From NCBI GenBank assembly GCA_001642005.1, contig LWCA01000307.1, positions 1 through 33,170 of the forward strand: 33,170 nt of DNA, written 5' to 3'. The position numbers were made by a program, and so were the translations under genes. Source of the stretch: Intoshia linei. Lineage: Eukaryota > Orthonectida > Rhopaluridae. The notes below the pieces were generated by a model. The model did no database searches and was not told where the DNA came from. It saw only the letters and a program-made list of their open reading frames with translations. Every line of letters begins with the position of its first letter. The stretch's first letter is position 1. Positions 23,401-33,102 of this stretch are shown in pieces.

Positions 23401-26400
23401 CTTTAAAAAATGCCGTTAAACATTGTCTAATATTTAGAAAAGTTTAATTAAAAAACTCTTTTTAATTTTGTTTAGCAAAAATTTCACAATTCCTTTTCTA
23501 ATTTAAAAAACTACCTTATTACTTTTGATAAAAAATAACTTCAAAGTTTGAGTGTTTGAAGTTCAAACACGCTTTTTAAATTTTTTTACTACAAAAATTC
23601 TACTAAACCTTCAAAAAATAATATGAAACATTCTCTAATTTAAAAAATTTACTTTATAACCAATTAGAACTTATTAAATTTAATTAAAAAACTATACCTC
23701 TTCAATTTTATTTATCAAAATTTCCACTAAAACACTATAGTTTAGAGTCAATACTTTAAAATCTAGATATTATGGATTGATAAAAATAAATAATAATCAA
23801 AAAAACTTTTTATTTCTATCGACAAAGTCCTTTATCATTAAAAAAGTGTAATAAAAAGTTAAACCCTATACATTCCATTCACCCTCCTTTAAATTTTTAA
23901 TGTTTGATTAAAAAATTGACTTTAAAAACGGTTTTTTTTTGAATTTTATGACGAAAACTAATTAAATAAATAAATTATTGACCGATTTGATAATGCTAAT
24001 TGAAAATATCCATTTATTGAAAATTAATCAACAATAATTTTTAGATTGGCTTATTTGCAAATATAAACATTCAAGATCATCCCGGATTAGTTTTACTTTT
24101 GCGAGACGGAGAAACAATACAAGATCTCAACAGACTGAGCACAGAAGAACTTTTGCTGAGATGGGTAAATTACCAATTAGAACTAGCGAATCAACCACTA
24201 AGAATAAACAATTTTACTAATGATATCAAAAATTCTGAAGCATACACTCATGTAATAAAAGAAATTGCTCCAGCGCACTTTGGAGTTTCAAGCAATCACT
24301 TGCAGGTAAAATCCAATTATATTTTTGGGTATTTTTAAATTCATCATTTTGGCAGGATTCCAATTTAACTAATAGAGCTGAGGGTATGCTAAAGCAAGCC
24401 GATAAAATTGGAGCAAAACAATTTATTTCTGCTGCAAGTATAGTCAATCCAATTCAAAAACTAAACCTTGCCTTCATTGCAAATTTATTCAACACGTATC
24501 CCAACTTAAATGTGGATGAGGAGCAATCAATTATTGTAGAAACTAGAGAAGCCAAGTGTAAAATTTTAATTCGAATTACATTAAAATGTCAAATGTTTTA
24601 GCATATCGTAACTGGATAAATTCTCTTGGAGTAAAACCTTATGTGTCTTATTTAACGTCAGATTTATATGACGGACTCATCATTTTTCAACTTTTCGATA
24701 TAATTAAAAAAGGAATTGTAGATTGGAACAGGGTCAAGAAAAAATTTCATAAATTGAGGGCTCTCATGGAACGTGTAGAAAATTGTAATTATGCAGTAGG
24801 TAATATTCAAATTATTAAGAAAAATAAAATGTAAATTGTAAATGGGACATGATTATACTTTATATCTAGAAATTGGAAAAAAATTGAAATTCTCTTTGGT
24901 GGGTATACAAGGAAAAGATTTATATGATGGAATCGAAACGCTCGTGCTCGGTTAATTTTAGATTTACAATATAATTTTATTGTGCATCCTTATTTTGACT
25001 AAAAATGTATGAATTTTTATTTTTGTCTATAATCATTTAATTCATTCTAATAAATTAAAAAAATCGAATCATAAATTTCTTTACACAAATGTTAACAAAA
25101 TAAAATTAAGTGTGAATATTTCACGTTAAATTTAATGCGAAATGACTGGTCCAAGGTCTAACAAGGTAATATTGTATAGTAGAATTTTGTTATTGAATTT
25201 ATTTTTTGGTAAAATTAAAAAAGTCCACTCTCGATAGAATTAGATATTGTTTGTACCAAGTACGTAACAATCAAGCTAGTAAATCATATAGATTTATTAT
25301 AATTTTCATAATATGTTTATTATTATTTAGCTTTTGTTTGGCAACTTATGAAGGCGTATACACTGAGTATACTGTCTGAGATTGCTACTACTGGCATTGA
25401 TATGAAGAATATGGATCAGGCTATTTTGGCATGGGCAAATGAAAAAGTAATGTTCTGAACTTCAATATATAATGCATCATTTATAGTTGTCTGAATCAGG
25501 ATCAAATAAAACAGTTAAATCGTTTGGATCATCTGACCTTAAGTATTAACATAAATGTCACAATTTACATTTATATAGAGATTCACTCGTTATGTTTGAT
25601 TTAATTCAAGCAATTGTACCTAATAGCATAGATAAATCCTACGTACTGCAATCCCCATCCAGCGAAGAGGTATGCATTTGAATTTATTATATTTCAATTA
25701 TTAAATTAAATCTCTTCAGTCAATTCTCTACTAGAGCGGAATTATCATCAATTTTGCTAATTAATCATATTGATTTTTGACAAAATTTTTGAAAATGTTT
25801 TTTTATCCAATTTTTAATTTTGATACATTACAATATTTTGAAGATCCTTTAAAATGTTATCTACAAAAAATTAATTAACCATTAATCGTGATGTATCAAT
25901 TCCATGTAAAAAATATACACAACAAGTAAAAGGTGTAACCGTAAAATTTGTTAAAATATTGGTTCAGAATGGGTAAATGGTGAAATCGTAGACTTTTCAA
26001 ACTTATAAGTAGCTATTAAACCAGTGGTTCCCAAACTTTTTTCACCATGGACTACATAATTTTTGAACAAAAATCACCTTAATTCTGAACATGTCACTAA
26101 GGTAATATTTATATTTTTGTATTATATATTCCTCCTTAAATCGAAAATTTTACATTAATTTTGACATGGTGGCTTCAATGGAGTAACTTAAAAAATTATT
26201 AATTTCAAAACATACTTATGGCGGACTACCAGTGCTGAACCTGCCGTATCCGAGATCCTTCTACAGAGGGATCTCGAAGAAATTTTTTTTATAATGGGGC
26301 TTTAATTTACTATATTGAGAATTAAAAATTATTGAATATCTACTAATTTGTGTTAAAATTAAAATGTCAACTCAAAAGTATTAGAGAGGTGGATAAGGTT

Positions 26401-26859
26401 ATATGCCATTATATTTCGTTTAAAAAATTTTTTAATGGGTTATTTTCCATTTTAGGAGTGGCCACAAGCTTGCTAGGTTCGATTCTGGGAACTACTATTG
26501 AACTAAGTTAAATCGTTACATACAATCGTTCCGAATATTTTGGGTAAAATTAAGAAAACTATTATATATGTATTTGTAAATTTTCATAATTATCATAAAA
26601 CTCGATTATAATTGATGGGATCTTAGAACCAATCATTATTGAATACCATTCGTAAATATTATTTACCGTGAATGGAAATAAAAATAAAAGTATAATGATT
26701 TGTTTTTAGCAATTAATGGAAAATGCATCCTACGCTATAAGCAGTGCTCGTAAAATCGGAGCCAAAGTGTATGCACTCCCAGAAGACGTTGTTGAATCAA
26801 AAGGGAAAATGATGATGACCATATTTGCCTGTTTAATGATAAGAGACAGACAAAATTGA
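20462..26859 (+). CDS. Plastin/fimbrin, actin-bundling protein (13 exons)
   Basis: Plastins cross-link actin filaments through two tandem pairs of calponin-homology (CH) domains behind an EF-hand headpiece. Exons: 20462-20512, 20592-20744, 20809-20978, 21015-21113, 22223-22430, 24045-24305, 24356-24557, 24602-24799, 24870-24950, 25331-25446, 25487-25542, 25579-25669, 26710-26859 (1836 nt, 611 aa, normal family length). The second EF loop (residues 54-65, [12 protein letters not shown]) is canonical; the first (18-29) has Tyr at position 1 and Gln at position 12 and should not bind calcium well. CH signatures: NIGAEDI with [34 protein letters not shown] with [27 protein letters not shown] with DWNRV and [28 protein letters not shown]; and finally [20 protein letters not shown]. 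Introns are 36-79 bp except four (1109, 1614, 380 and 1040 bp) that are enlarged by repeats. The stop lies 29 bp from the COX4 stop. Confidence 0.95.
21126..22179 (+). mobile_element. Helitron-like element in plastin intron 4 (copy A, full length)
   Basis: Length 1054 bp. 5' end A|TGCTTACTTATGTAATATGC (one mismatch to the family TC start), 3' end AGTCAACCTAG|T. A small hairpin, GTAC-GTA-GTAC, at 22153-22163 lies 12 bases before the terminal CTAG. A 5' TC, a 3' CTRR after a hairpin and insertion between A and T are the known Helitron hallmarks. There is no terminal inverted repeat and no transposase frame. Removing it leaves a 55-bp intron, in line with its small neighbours. Confidence 0.78.
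22700..23900. repeat. Degenerate AT-rich tandem array inside plastin intron 5
   Basis: Recurring phrases of the type ACTCTAAACTTTAAAAAATG, then AACCCTCTCTAATTTT, then TTTATAAAAC recur irregularly. The wording is close to the array at 8650-9985, so the two are probably one family. No coding signal; the array accounts for most of the 1614-bp intron. Confidence 0.55.
24987..25279 (+). mobile_element. Helitron-like element in plastin intron 9 (copy C, internally deleted)
   Basis: Length 293 bp. It keeps both family ends: A|TCCTTATTTTGACTAAAAAT and ACAATCAAGCTAG|T, with the subterminal hairpin GTAC-CAA-GTAC. The middle of the element is missing. Its removal leaves an intron of 87 bp. Confidence 0.72.
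26022..26060 (+). mobile_element. hAT-type terminal sequence in plastin intron 12
   Basis: CAGTGGTTCCCAAACTTTTT is a classic hAT MITE end. The partner end was not found within the intron, so the element is truncated or rearranged. Confidence 0.5.
26215..26510 (+). repeat. Interspersed repeat with B-box-like motif (copy G)
   Basis: Same blocks as 13125-13425 in the opposite orientation: GTGCTGAACCTGCCGTATCC with GAGATCCTTC, then GAGGTGGATAAGG, then TTGCTAGGTTCGATTCTGG. It sits in plastin intron 12. A tRNA-derived origin is possible, since GGTTCGATTC fits a B box, but is not shown. Confidence 0.45.
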
Positions 26860-26888
26860 ACCTAGATATTCATAATTTTATTAATAAA

Positions 26889-27611
26889 TTATTTTTTCTT
26901 CCATTCATTTTTGTCATAATCCCAGTAAGATGCAATACCATGGGACAGTCCTTGCATCTGTCTAATCCAATATTCCACCATTTTTTCCTTGTATTCTGGT
27001 TGTAAAGTGTAAGGACGATTAATTTTAACTAAAATACAATGAATATACTTATTTATTTAATAAAAAAAACGTAAGAAAATTACTGTAATTTAAGAGAGAA
27101 ACGTAATAAAAGAGTCCCGCCGTCATAAAAATTAAAGTACATCCAAAAAAGAAAGGCATACGGTGATTTTGTCTATTTTGAAATTCGGCATAAGTATAAC
27201 GAAAATTTTTTCGGTATACTAAAAAAATGTTTAGATAAAATGATATCATTGATAACATTGTTTCTTTTGATCAATTGTCAAATCACGCCAATCACCCAAT
27301 TCTAATTGTCGCAAAGCGTAAAAATCTGCAGTATTTGGTCTAAATCTAATGCCCGGCATTGGTACGGCTATATTATCAAAATATTCTCCAGCTCCACCAG
27401 CACCAAAACCGACAATATCTCTATTTCCTAGATACAAAATTTACATTCCAAATATATTAATGATAATACCCAATTTTGGATAACCGTAGTCTCTTTTATC
27501 TCGAGGTAGATCACAACAATCTTTTAACAATTCTGGATTTATATTGACGGCAGTTGAATTAAAACGACATAACTTTAAAGCATTTTTGATGATATTCCTA
27601 CTCACAATCAT
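26889..27611 (-). CDS. COX4: Cytochrome c oxidase subunit 4 (4 exons)
   Basis: Nuclear-encoded inner-membrane subunit of respiratory complex IV. Exons in coding order: 27470-27611, 27257-27427, 27084-27218, 26889-27028 (588 nt, 195 aa). Introns 38-55 bp. The N-terminus MIVSRNIIKNALKLCRFNST is basic and amphipathic, as expected of a mitochondrial presequence. The invertebrate-type matrix segment follows: NRDIVGFG, PMPGIRFRPNTADFYALRQ, GDWRDLT. Then come LYRKNFRYTYAEFQ, one transmembrane helix (about 126-147) and the conserved end GIASYWDYDKNEWK. Length and domain order are normal. It is convergent with plastin and divergent from ARGLU1, with 586 bp between the COX4 and ARGLU1 start codons. Confidence 0.93.
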
Positions 27612-28197
27612 TTCACAATAGTAAATTAAATATTTATTAACTTTATTGTTAAAGCATTTTTCATAAAGTTGTTTGCTGTTTTTCCTTACATGTATTAGAT
27701 TAATCGATATTTTTACTGATGTATCAACATTAAATGAGATAAACACATAATGAGCACAAACGTGCTATAGTATGTTAAAGTTAACTTAAATAGCATAATA
27801 TTATACAGAAATATTGTAGCAATCACGATTTAATTCCATTGAGCAATGATGAAATAAATAATAACATTGGAAGGTCCCCTGGATACACTTGAATTATCCA
27901 TTTTTTTTAAATTTTTCATCTCAACTAGGATATCCAAACTGTTTAAATTTTTTGAAAACGGTAAAGGTGTCTCACTGCAAAATAAAAATGGAATTCAAAA
28001 ATATTGGCAACCAGTAAGCTACTAACTAATAAAGCCAGAATCATAGCGATAAAATATATAAACATGTTCAATTTGAACCTCAAATGATTCACTATTTCCA
28101 AGTAAATGTTTCTATGATAAATATATAGTAACCTAATTGCACTATTAGTCTTATCAAGCAGTTGTAAATTTGAAAAATTGTTTATAATAAAATTTTG
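27612..28197. promoter_or_regulatory. Shared upstream region of COX4 and ARGLU1
   Basis: The two genes are transcribed away from each other from this 586-bp stretch, which contains no other gene I can see. It must hold both promoters. No specific element can be identified by eye. Confidence 0.5.
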
Positions 28198-29208
28198 ATG
28201 ACATTTTCTCGTTCACGTTCTAGGAGTAAAACAACATCTCGAGACGGAAAAAAGTACAGAAGCAGCAAACGTAGATCACACAGATCAAGGTATTTTCTAT
28301 AAAATAATAAGGTAATTGATAAATTAGAGAACGTTATAGATCACGTGATAATCATAAACAGGAAGTTTCCAGAAAATCAAAATTGGCACTATACGAAGTG
28401 GAGTAATTTGATGAGTTATTACATTTATATTGTAAATCTAGAAAACGTGCAGAATTGGAAGTAACCTGTGAACTAAACAAAATAATTGAAAAACGAATTC
28501 AAGAGAGAGTTGAAGAAGAGCTTGTTAAACGCAAGGATGAAATAGAAGAACGTATTAAAACCGAAGTAGATAAGCGAATTTCCGAATTGGAAAAACAACG
28601 ACTTGATAAATACCAAACTGAGCAAATGGAGAAATTGAAACAACGAGAAAAGATTAAGGTTAATCTCGCTTTGCATAATCTGAAACCAATAAGTCTATGC
28701 ATTTTTATTAGAACTAGGATAGTTTTAAGTTGGATACTATATTATTTGTTTAAATAGTTGTTTTTACTGTAAAACTCAGATACTCTGAGTAATTTTGGTC
28801 AGGAACAAAACAGAACGGACGAACCTATCATCAGAAATGTCAGTAAATTCTGGTATATTTTGTTGATTCTCTCAACACTTTTCCACGTTTAATTCCATTC
28901 CCCTTCGTAACTAACTTTTTATTTTAGCTGAAAGAAATTGAACAAAGGATTAATGTTGATAGTATCATGGAAGAAAACAATCGAAAAGTTGAAGAAGCTC
29001 AAAAAAAATTCGTACTTTTTTCGTAATTGAAATTTTTATTCCTTAATAGGTTGAAGACCAGATGAAAATTCTTGTTGAAGAACGAAAAATTCTCGAACAA
29101 AAAAACAGAATGGAAAATAATATCGCTAAATCCCAAAAAAAAGCCCAAGATCTGATCCTCAATAAAAAACGTACCAGACCCCGGTTAGCTTTTCAACTTT
29201 CTAAATAA
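28198..29208 (+). CDS. ARGLU1: ARGLU1-like arginine/glutamate-rich splicing and transcription cofactor (5 exons)
   Basis: Exons: 28198-28289, 28328-28402, 28442-28658, 28928-29011, 29050-29208 (627 nt, 208 aa). The first part is an RS-type basic domain (FSRSRSRSK, RSHRSRERYRSRDN). The rest is one long charged coiled coil: RVEEELVKRKDEIEERI, then MEENNRKVEEAQKKF, then EDQMKILVEERKILE, ending RPRLAFQLSK, which mirrors the ARGLU1 signature and its C-terminus. Known ARGLU1 proteins are nuclear, bind RNA and Mediator, and modulate alternative splicing. It is shorter than the vertebrate protein, mainly in the RS domain. Introns are 38-39 bp except intron 3 (269 bp), which holds no recognised element. 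Confidence 0.88.
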
Positions 29209-29351
29209 TATTGGAATCATTATTCACCATATTGTTTATTAAGCAATGCCAATCTAACCATATGTAAATAAAATTAAAATTTTGAAATTATTCCTATCGT
29301 TTGTTTCACATTTATCATTTTTACATGCAATCTATAGTTTAAAGTTTAAAC

Positions 29352-29543
29352 TTAAGGTTTATTCAATTTTTTTAAAGATTCATTTGTAAAAATTTGTTTA
29401 CTCGGTTCTTGCAAATGTCTTCCACTTCTTAAATGATATGGATTCTTTGAAAGTTTATTGTAAATTCCGTGAGGGATTATGGGAGGTGGTTGAGATCGAT
29501 CGGCTATATCGCTTTCGAATCTTTCATGTTCTTTGACATTTCT
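29352..29543 (-). CDS. NDUFA7-like complex I subunit, terminal exon (5' part not found)
   Basis: The minus-strand exon starts after an acceptor (ATTTTAG) and reads RNVKEHERF, SDIADRSQPPPIIPHGIYNK, LSKNPYHLRSGRHLQEPSK, then ends with a TAA. The RxQPPPxxPxGxxxKLSxNxY block with a following RDxRR-like segment (here RSGRH) is the signature of NDUFA7 (B14.5a), an accessory subunit of mitochondrial NADH dehydrogenase. The 63 residues cover the C-terminal two thirds. I could not place the N-terminal exon. It may lie beyond 31243, which would put the Tc1 element inside an intron, or be lost. The stop is 143 bp from the convergent ARGLU1 stop. Confidence 0.65.
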   Translation of the reverse strand, partial: RNVKEHERFESDIADRSQPPPIIPHGIYNKLSKNPYHLRSGRHLQEPSKQIFTNESLKKLNKP

Positions 29544-29830
29544 CTAAAATATTAATTTTCAAATATAACATGGCAGATTTCATAAACTGGGTCATAAACT
29601 TATTTTTGAATTTGAAAATAAATTTTGATGGTAATGGAGAAATAACCTGAAATCTTTCCGAGTCTACTGGAAAATCGGTTCAACTTATATTATATTGGTT
29701 AATCTTAATTTCAATGTTAACAAGATACTCCTAATCATTGATATACTGACATTTTAATAATTAAGTCTTAATTAGTGAATAATTTATTATATTTCTTGAA
29801 GAACATTATTATACTCTCAGTGTTAATATA
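29544..29830. other. Stretch between the NDUFA7-like exon and the Tc1 element
   Basis: No assigned feature. On the minus strand one frame stays open for about 50 codons leading into the NDUFA7-like acceptor and contains DFPVDSERFQVISP, which I do not recognise. It may be an unresolved exon or chance. Confidence 0.35.
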
Positions 29831-31242
29831 CTCCCTCGCAGCAATTTTGCAATTATTAGAAACTAGTCTCAATAATACTCTAAGTGTCTGAATTTTTTAT
29901 GTATTAATTAGCAAAGCAAGATCTATCGTAGGCTAAAAAAAATAAAAAATTGGCCGAATTAATTCGTAGAAATTGACCTTTTTCATTTATATGCAGATAT
30001 GAAAGTCTCAACAATTTTGCAAAACAATAAATATAATTATTTATTGATATATTGTATTCTATACATCTATCAAATTTCCATAATTCATAATAACCTCGTA
30101 CATTTTTGAATTAAATGATTTATATAGATGATTATAATCATGTCTTTTTCCTTTAAAATTATTTTCTGCCATATATGAATTTTCGCATTAAATTGTGAAC
30201 CATCATATAGCTGATTCTTCATAATTGACCATAGATTTTCTATTTGGGATATATCAGGAGAATAAGGAGGCTAACCTAATAATTGTATTGATTCAGCAGC
30301 AAGCATTTCCCTTGTTTTTTTGATCACATGAGGTCTAGCATTATCTTGTTTAAAGACAAAGCCAGGAACTATGTTACTTAATTAAATAAATACATCTTCA
30401 AATAAAATTTTTTATAAGAATCGCTATTAACAGTATGGTTCAATTTCCTAATCATAACTTTCTCGCAAGATGTTAAACAACCCCGAATCATAATAAATCC
30501 ACCTGAAAATGCTCTTTTTCGGAGTTTTAATGATTTCCACATGAGATTATCACTTCCATCCAAAGCAAATCTACATTCATCCGAAAATACAATTTTATCG
30601 ATATCCAGCCTATTAAAAAAGGTTGCGTTTAAAATTTAGGCGGCCATTCTTTTGTGCATCAATGAATGTCAGTTTTTCCAATGAACATCGATACTTCAAA
30701 CCGTTATCATTAAGGGCCCGTCAAATAGTTGCTCTTGAAGGAGCACATCGCATACGGGCAGAATCGGATGTGGATGTAACAACCCTTCCAGTTTTGTGCA
30801 CCCCATCAGCAGACTTTTTAATTGCTTTTTGAACTCTTTTTTTAAAGTTGTAATTCGCTTCAATTTGATTAATATTTATTCATTTGAAATGTTATAAATT
30901 GTTATAAGAAAAACATTGCTGGTTTTTGCAATATTTACCTTTTCTATACCATCCTTCAAATCTTTCTCTATTAATTTTGTAGTATTATTTGACAGTGTCA
31001 TTTACGATAACGATAAAAACAATTATTTGTCAGAAAATCCGAGTTTATTATGTTTTCGATAGTTTTGCAAAATTGGTGAGACGTCCAAAGTAACAAAATA
31101 ATTAAAAACTTCAATTTCTACGTCTTTTTTCAGATTTGTTTACCAATGAAAGATTTTACCAAATCGTTTAATATATAAAAAATTGAAAAACAGAATGTAG
31201 TTTAGATTGATTTATATCAATTGCAAAATTGCTGCGAGAGAG
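29831..31242. mobile_element. Tc1/mariner element, complete ends, inactive
   Basis: Length 1412 bp, flanked by TA on both sides. Outer inverted repeats: left CTCCCTCGCAGCAATTTTGC (29831 on) and, as the reverse complement of the right end, CTCTCTCGCAGCAATTTTGC (31242 back). A second motif pair lies further in: GTCTCAACAATTTTGCAAAA at 30005 on the left and GTCTCACCAATTTTGCAAAA ending at 31062 on the right. Each terminal repeat is thus about 180-195 bp with two similar transposase-site-like motifs, the IR/DR plan of many Tc1-like elements. The transposase inside is a pseudogene on the minus strand. Confidence 0.88.
30130..31001 (-). pseudogene. Tc1-like transposase, broken
   Basis: It starts MTLSNNTTKLIEKDLKDGIE at 31001. 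Landmarks appear in three frames: RALNDNGLKYRCSLEKL (helix-turn-helix side), KIVFSDECRFALDGSD (first catalytic Asp), GGFIMIRGC, QDNARPH (second Asp) and PPYSPDISQIENLWSIMK (the third acidic residue and the IENLW end). Several stops and frameshifts interrupt it. One is a TAG where the family has Trp, just before PPYSPD; another is a stop after ISNE in the N-terminal domain. It cannot encode active transposase. Confidence 0.9.
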
Positions 31243-31927
31243 TATATTATACGCATTCAAATCCAAATATTGGAAAACTGGCAAGATCAAAACAAAAAAA
31301 TTAATATAGTTTATATTTCTATACGTGTAAATTCTATTAGTAGCCCGATTTTCATAAAAATTTTTGGCGCATCTGAAATCGCATGATAAAAGTGTGGCGC
31401 ATGGTATGTAAAAGGTTGGCTACCCTTAACTTGAATGATCTATCATCATGATTTAACTTGGAAGTTGTTAAATATTCTCTAAAATTTAGTGCTTCTTAAA
31501 AGGGTCCACCGCTAAAGTAATGTAGATTAAAAAATTAAATTAATATTACACAATTAGAAAAAACCACCAAATCTAATTTTATCAAGAATTAAGGTAAAAA
31601 TATACTTTTTTACTAAACCTTACCAACCTTAATCCTTTCACTGTCTAATGCAATGATATGTACTACCACCACACGTCTAGAATTAATGTTTAAATTTAAA
31701 CTTGTATTATTTTTAAATTACCTATGTGAAAATGTATAAAAATAAAATAAAGTTTTTCAAAATTATGCTGTATATATCATAGAATACACAGATGTGTAAA
31801 GTGAAATTGCTGTGTATAGTATAGAATACACAGACAGTGATAGGGTTAAAGAAGAAATCCACTTTTTCTTATTTTTTTTGAAAATATGATTAATATTGAC
31901 ATTAAAATTCATAATTAAAGTATATAA
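31243..31927. other. AT-rich DNA with a hAT-type end
   Basis: No gene. Read on the minus strand, GGGTAGCCAACCTTTTAC ending near 31428 resembles the hAT end seen again at 31928. Two similar short tracts reading GTATATATCATAGAATACAC and GTGTATAGTATAGAATACAC lie near 31769-31830 as a local direct repeat. Confidence 0.4.
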
Positions 31928-32291
31928 TAGGGGTAGGCAACCTTTTGCGTCTCGTGAGCAAATTTTTTATAAAAAAATTCTACGGGCCCAGTTTTTTAAA
32001 ATTTACACATAATATATTTTAATTTTAACTAAAGAGAAACGGTTCTAGTATACTCATCAAAACAATAACTAGGGCGATCTAAAAATTCAGCGTTAAAATG
32101 AGCCAATTATGGTAGAAAAGTTGAAAAATAAATAATTTACATATTTGCTAAATTAGCCACAACAATTATTCTGTGGGCCACTAGTATATAACATGATGAA
32201 AACAATATTTCCATATAAATATTCTAGGGGTCCATGATAAATAATTTTTGAATTTTGGGATCTATGACGTTTATTAATTTGAGAAGCACTG
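31928..32291. mobile_element. hAT-type non-autonomous element remnant
   Basis: The left edge AGGGGTAGGCAACCTTTTGC resembles the common hAT end CAGGGGTNGGCAA. The right edge, read on the minus strand, is CAGTGCTTCTCAAATTAAT, another hAT form. The two ends differ, so this may be two elements joined. The right edge abuts CTCTAAAT (32292-32299). Confidence 0.45.
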
Positions 32292-32299
32292 CTCTAAAT

Positions 32300-32368
32300 C
32301 AATGCTTTCAGATTTGTGGTGAATATAGTGAAATTGGGTCCACAAACTCTTTCAATCGGGAACCAGTG
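32300..32368. mobile_element. 69-bp hAT relic flanked by an 8-bp duplication
   Basis: The direct repeat CTCTAAAT occurs at 32292-32299 and 32369-32376, the 8-bp duplication size of hAT elements. The enclosed piece begins CAATGCTTTCAG, and its reverse complement begins CACTGGTTCCCG, a weak inverted repeat of hAT type. Confidence 0.4.
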
Positions 32369-32376
32369 CTCTAAAT

Positions 32377-32836
32377 GGTATATGTCGATAAATGATAAAA
32401 TAAAATTGATTAAACTGTTTGACGAATATTCAAATCGGTCTCAAGAATATTTAGCCACCAAACACTCAATTTCAGTAGGTTTGGTAAATAAATCGTTAAA
32501 AATCGTGAAGAAATGCTTAATTGTAATAATTTAAATTTGAATCAGAAAAGACAACCTTGCCTAAGGAAATCTATGAAAATTGAATCAGTGTTGTATATAT
32601 GGTTTCAACGTCACGGACATTAAATAAAGTATAAGTGGCAATATATTGAAAGAAAAGGCACTAGAAATTGCCAGTCTTTTGAATTTGAACGATTTTAAAG
32701 TTTCTACTGGTTGTTTAAATTTTTTTAACCAGAAATTCCATTAAATCAAAAAAAATTGTAGGAGAATCAAAATTAGTAAGCGAGTCTAAAATAAAAGAAT
32801 GGAAAGAATTATTTTCTGAAGTTGTAGAAAAATAAA
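32377..32836 (+). pseudogene. pogo/Tigger (CENP-B-type) transposase DNA-binding region, broken
   Basis: The frame from about 32376 reads KIKLIKLFDEYSNRSQEYLA then TKHSISVGLVNKS, a pogo-type helix-turn-helix. After frame changes there follow YIWFQRHG, SGNILKEKALEIASLLNLND with FKVSTGCLNFF, and IVGESKLVSESKIKEWKELF, which is the CENP-B-type second DNA-binding domain (WFxxxR, KAxxIA, FxxSxGWLxxF). The order is normal, but the frame breaks at least three times and the DDE catalytic domain is absent. Confidence 0.8.
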
Positions 32837-32850
32837 GAAATGATGACATA

Positions 32851-33102
32851 TTTAATTAGTGCGACCATATTTAATTCGTACTCAATTCGTACTATTTTTT
32901 GTTATTAGTAAATTTATAAAGAACATTGGATGAAAATTATATCGATTTTTTGGCATTGTCGGTTCAAAATATAAAAAATTTCATCTTCATATTAAACTTT
33001 ATTCGATATAATTCAATGAAGAATGTTATTGTTATTTGTCACGTTTTAATTAGTACGAAATCATGTTATTTTCATTTCGTACTTATGATCGCACTAATTT
33101 AA
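32851..33102. mobile_element. Short MITE with terminal and inner inverted repeats
   Basis: Length 252 bp. Left end TTTAATTAGTGCGACCATAT; the reverse complement of the right end is TTAAATTAGTGCGATCATAA. Inside the ends, ATTCGTACTCAATTCGTACT on the left faces AGTACGAAAT and ATTTCGTACT on the right. No reading frame. It directly follows the pogo/Tigger fragment and may be a deletion derivative of that family. Confidence 0.65.

Noticed and set aside
24226-24447. Minus-strand open frame across plastin exons 6 and 7
   Set aside because: It is the antisense shadow of well-conserved plastin coding sequence.
28473-28702. Two minus-strand open frames opposite the ARGLU1 coiled coil
   Set aside because: They are antisense shadows of a Glu/Lys-rich coding exon (exon 3 of ARGLU1).
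30623-30832. Plus-strand open frame of 69 codons
   Set aside because: It is antisense to the broken Tc1 transposase, whose motifs are clear on the minus strand.
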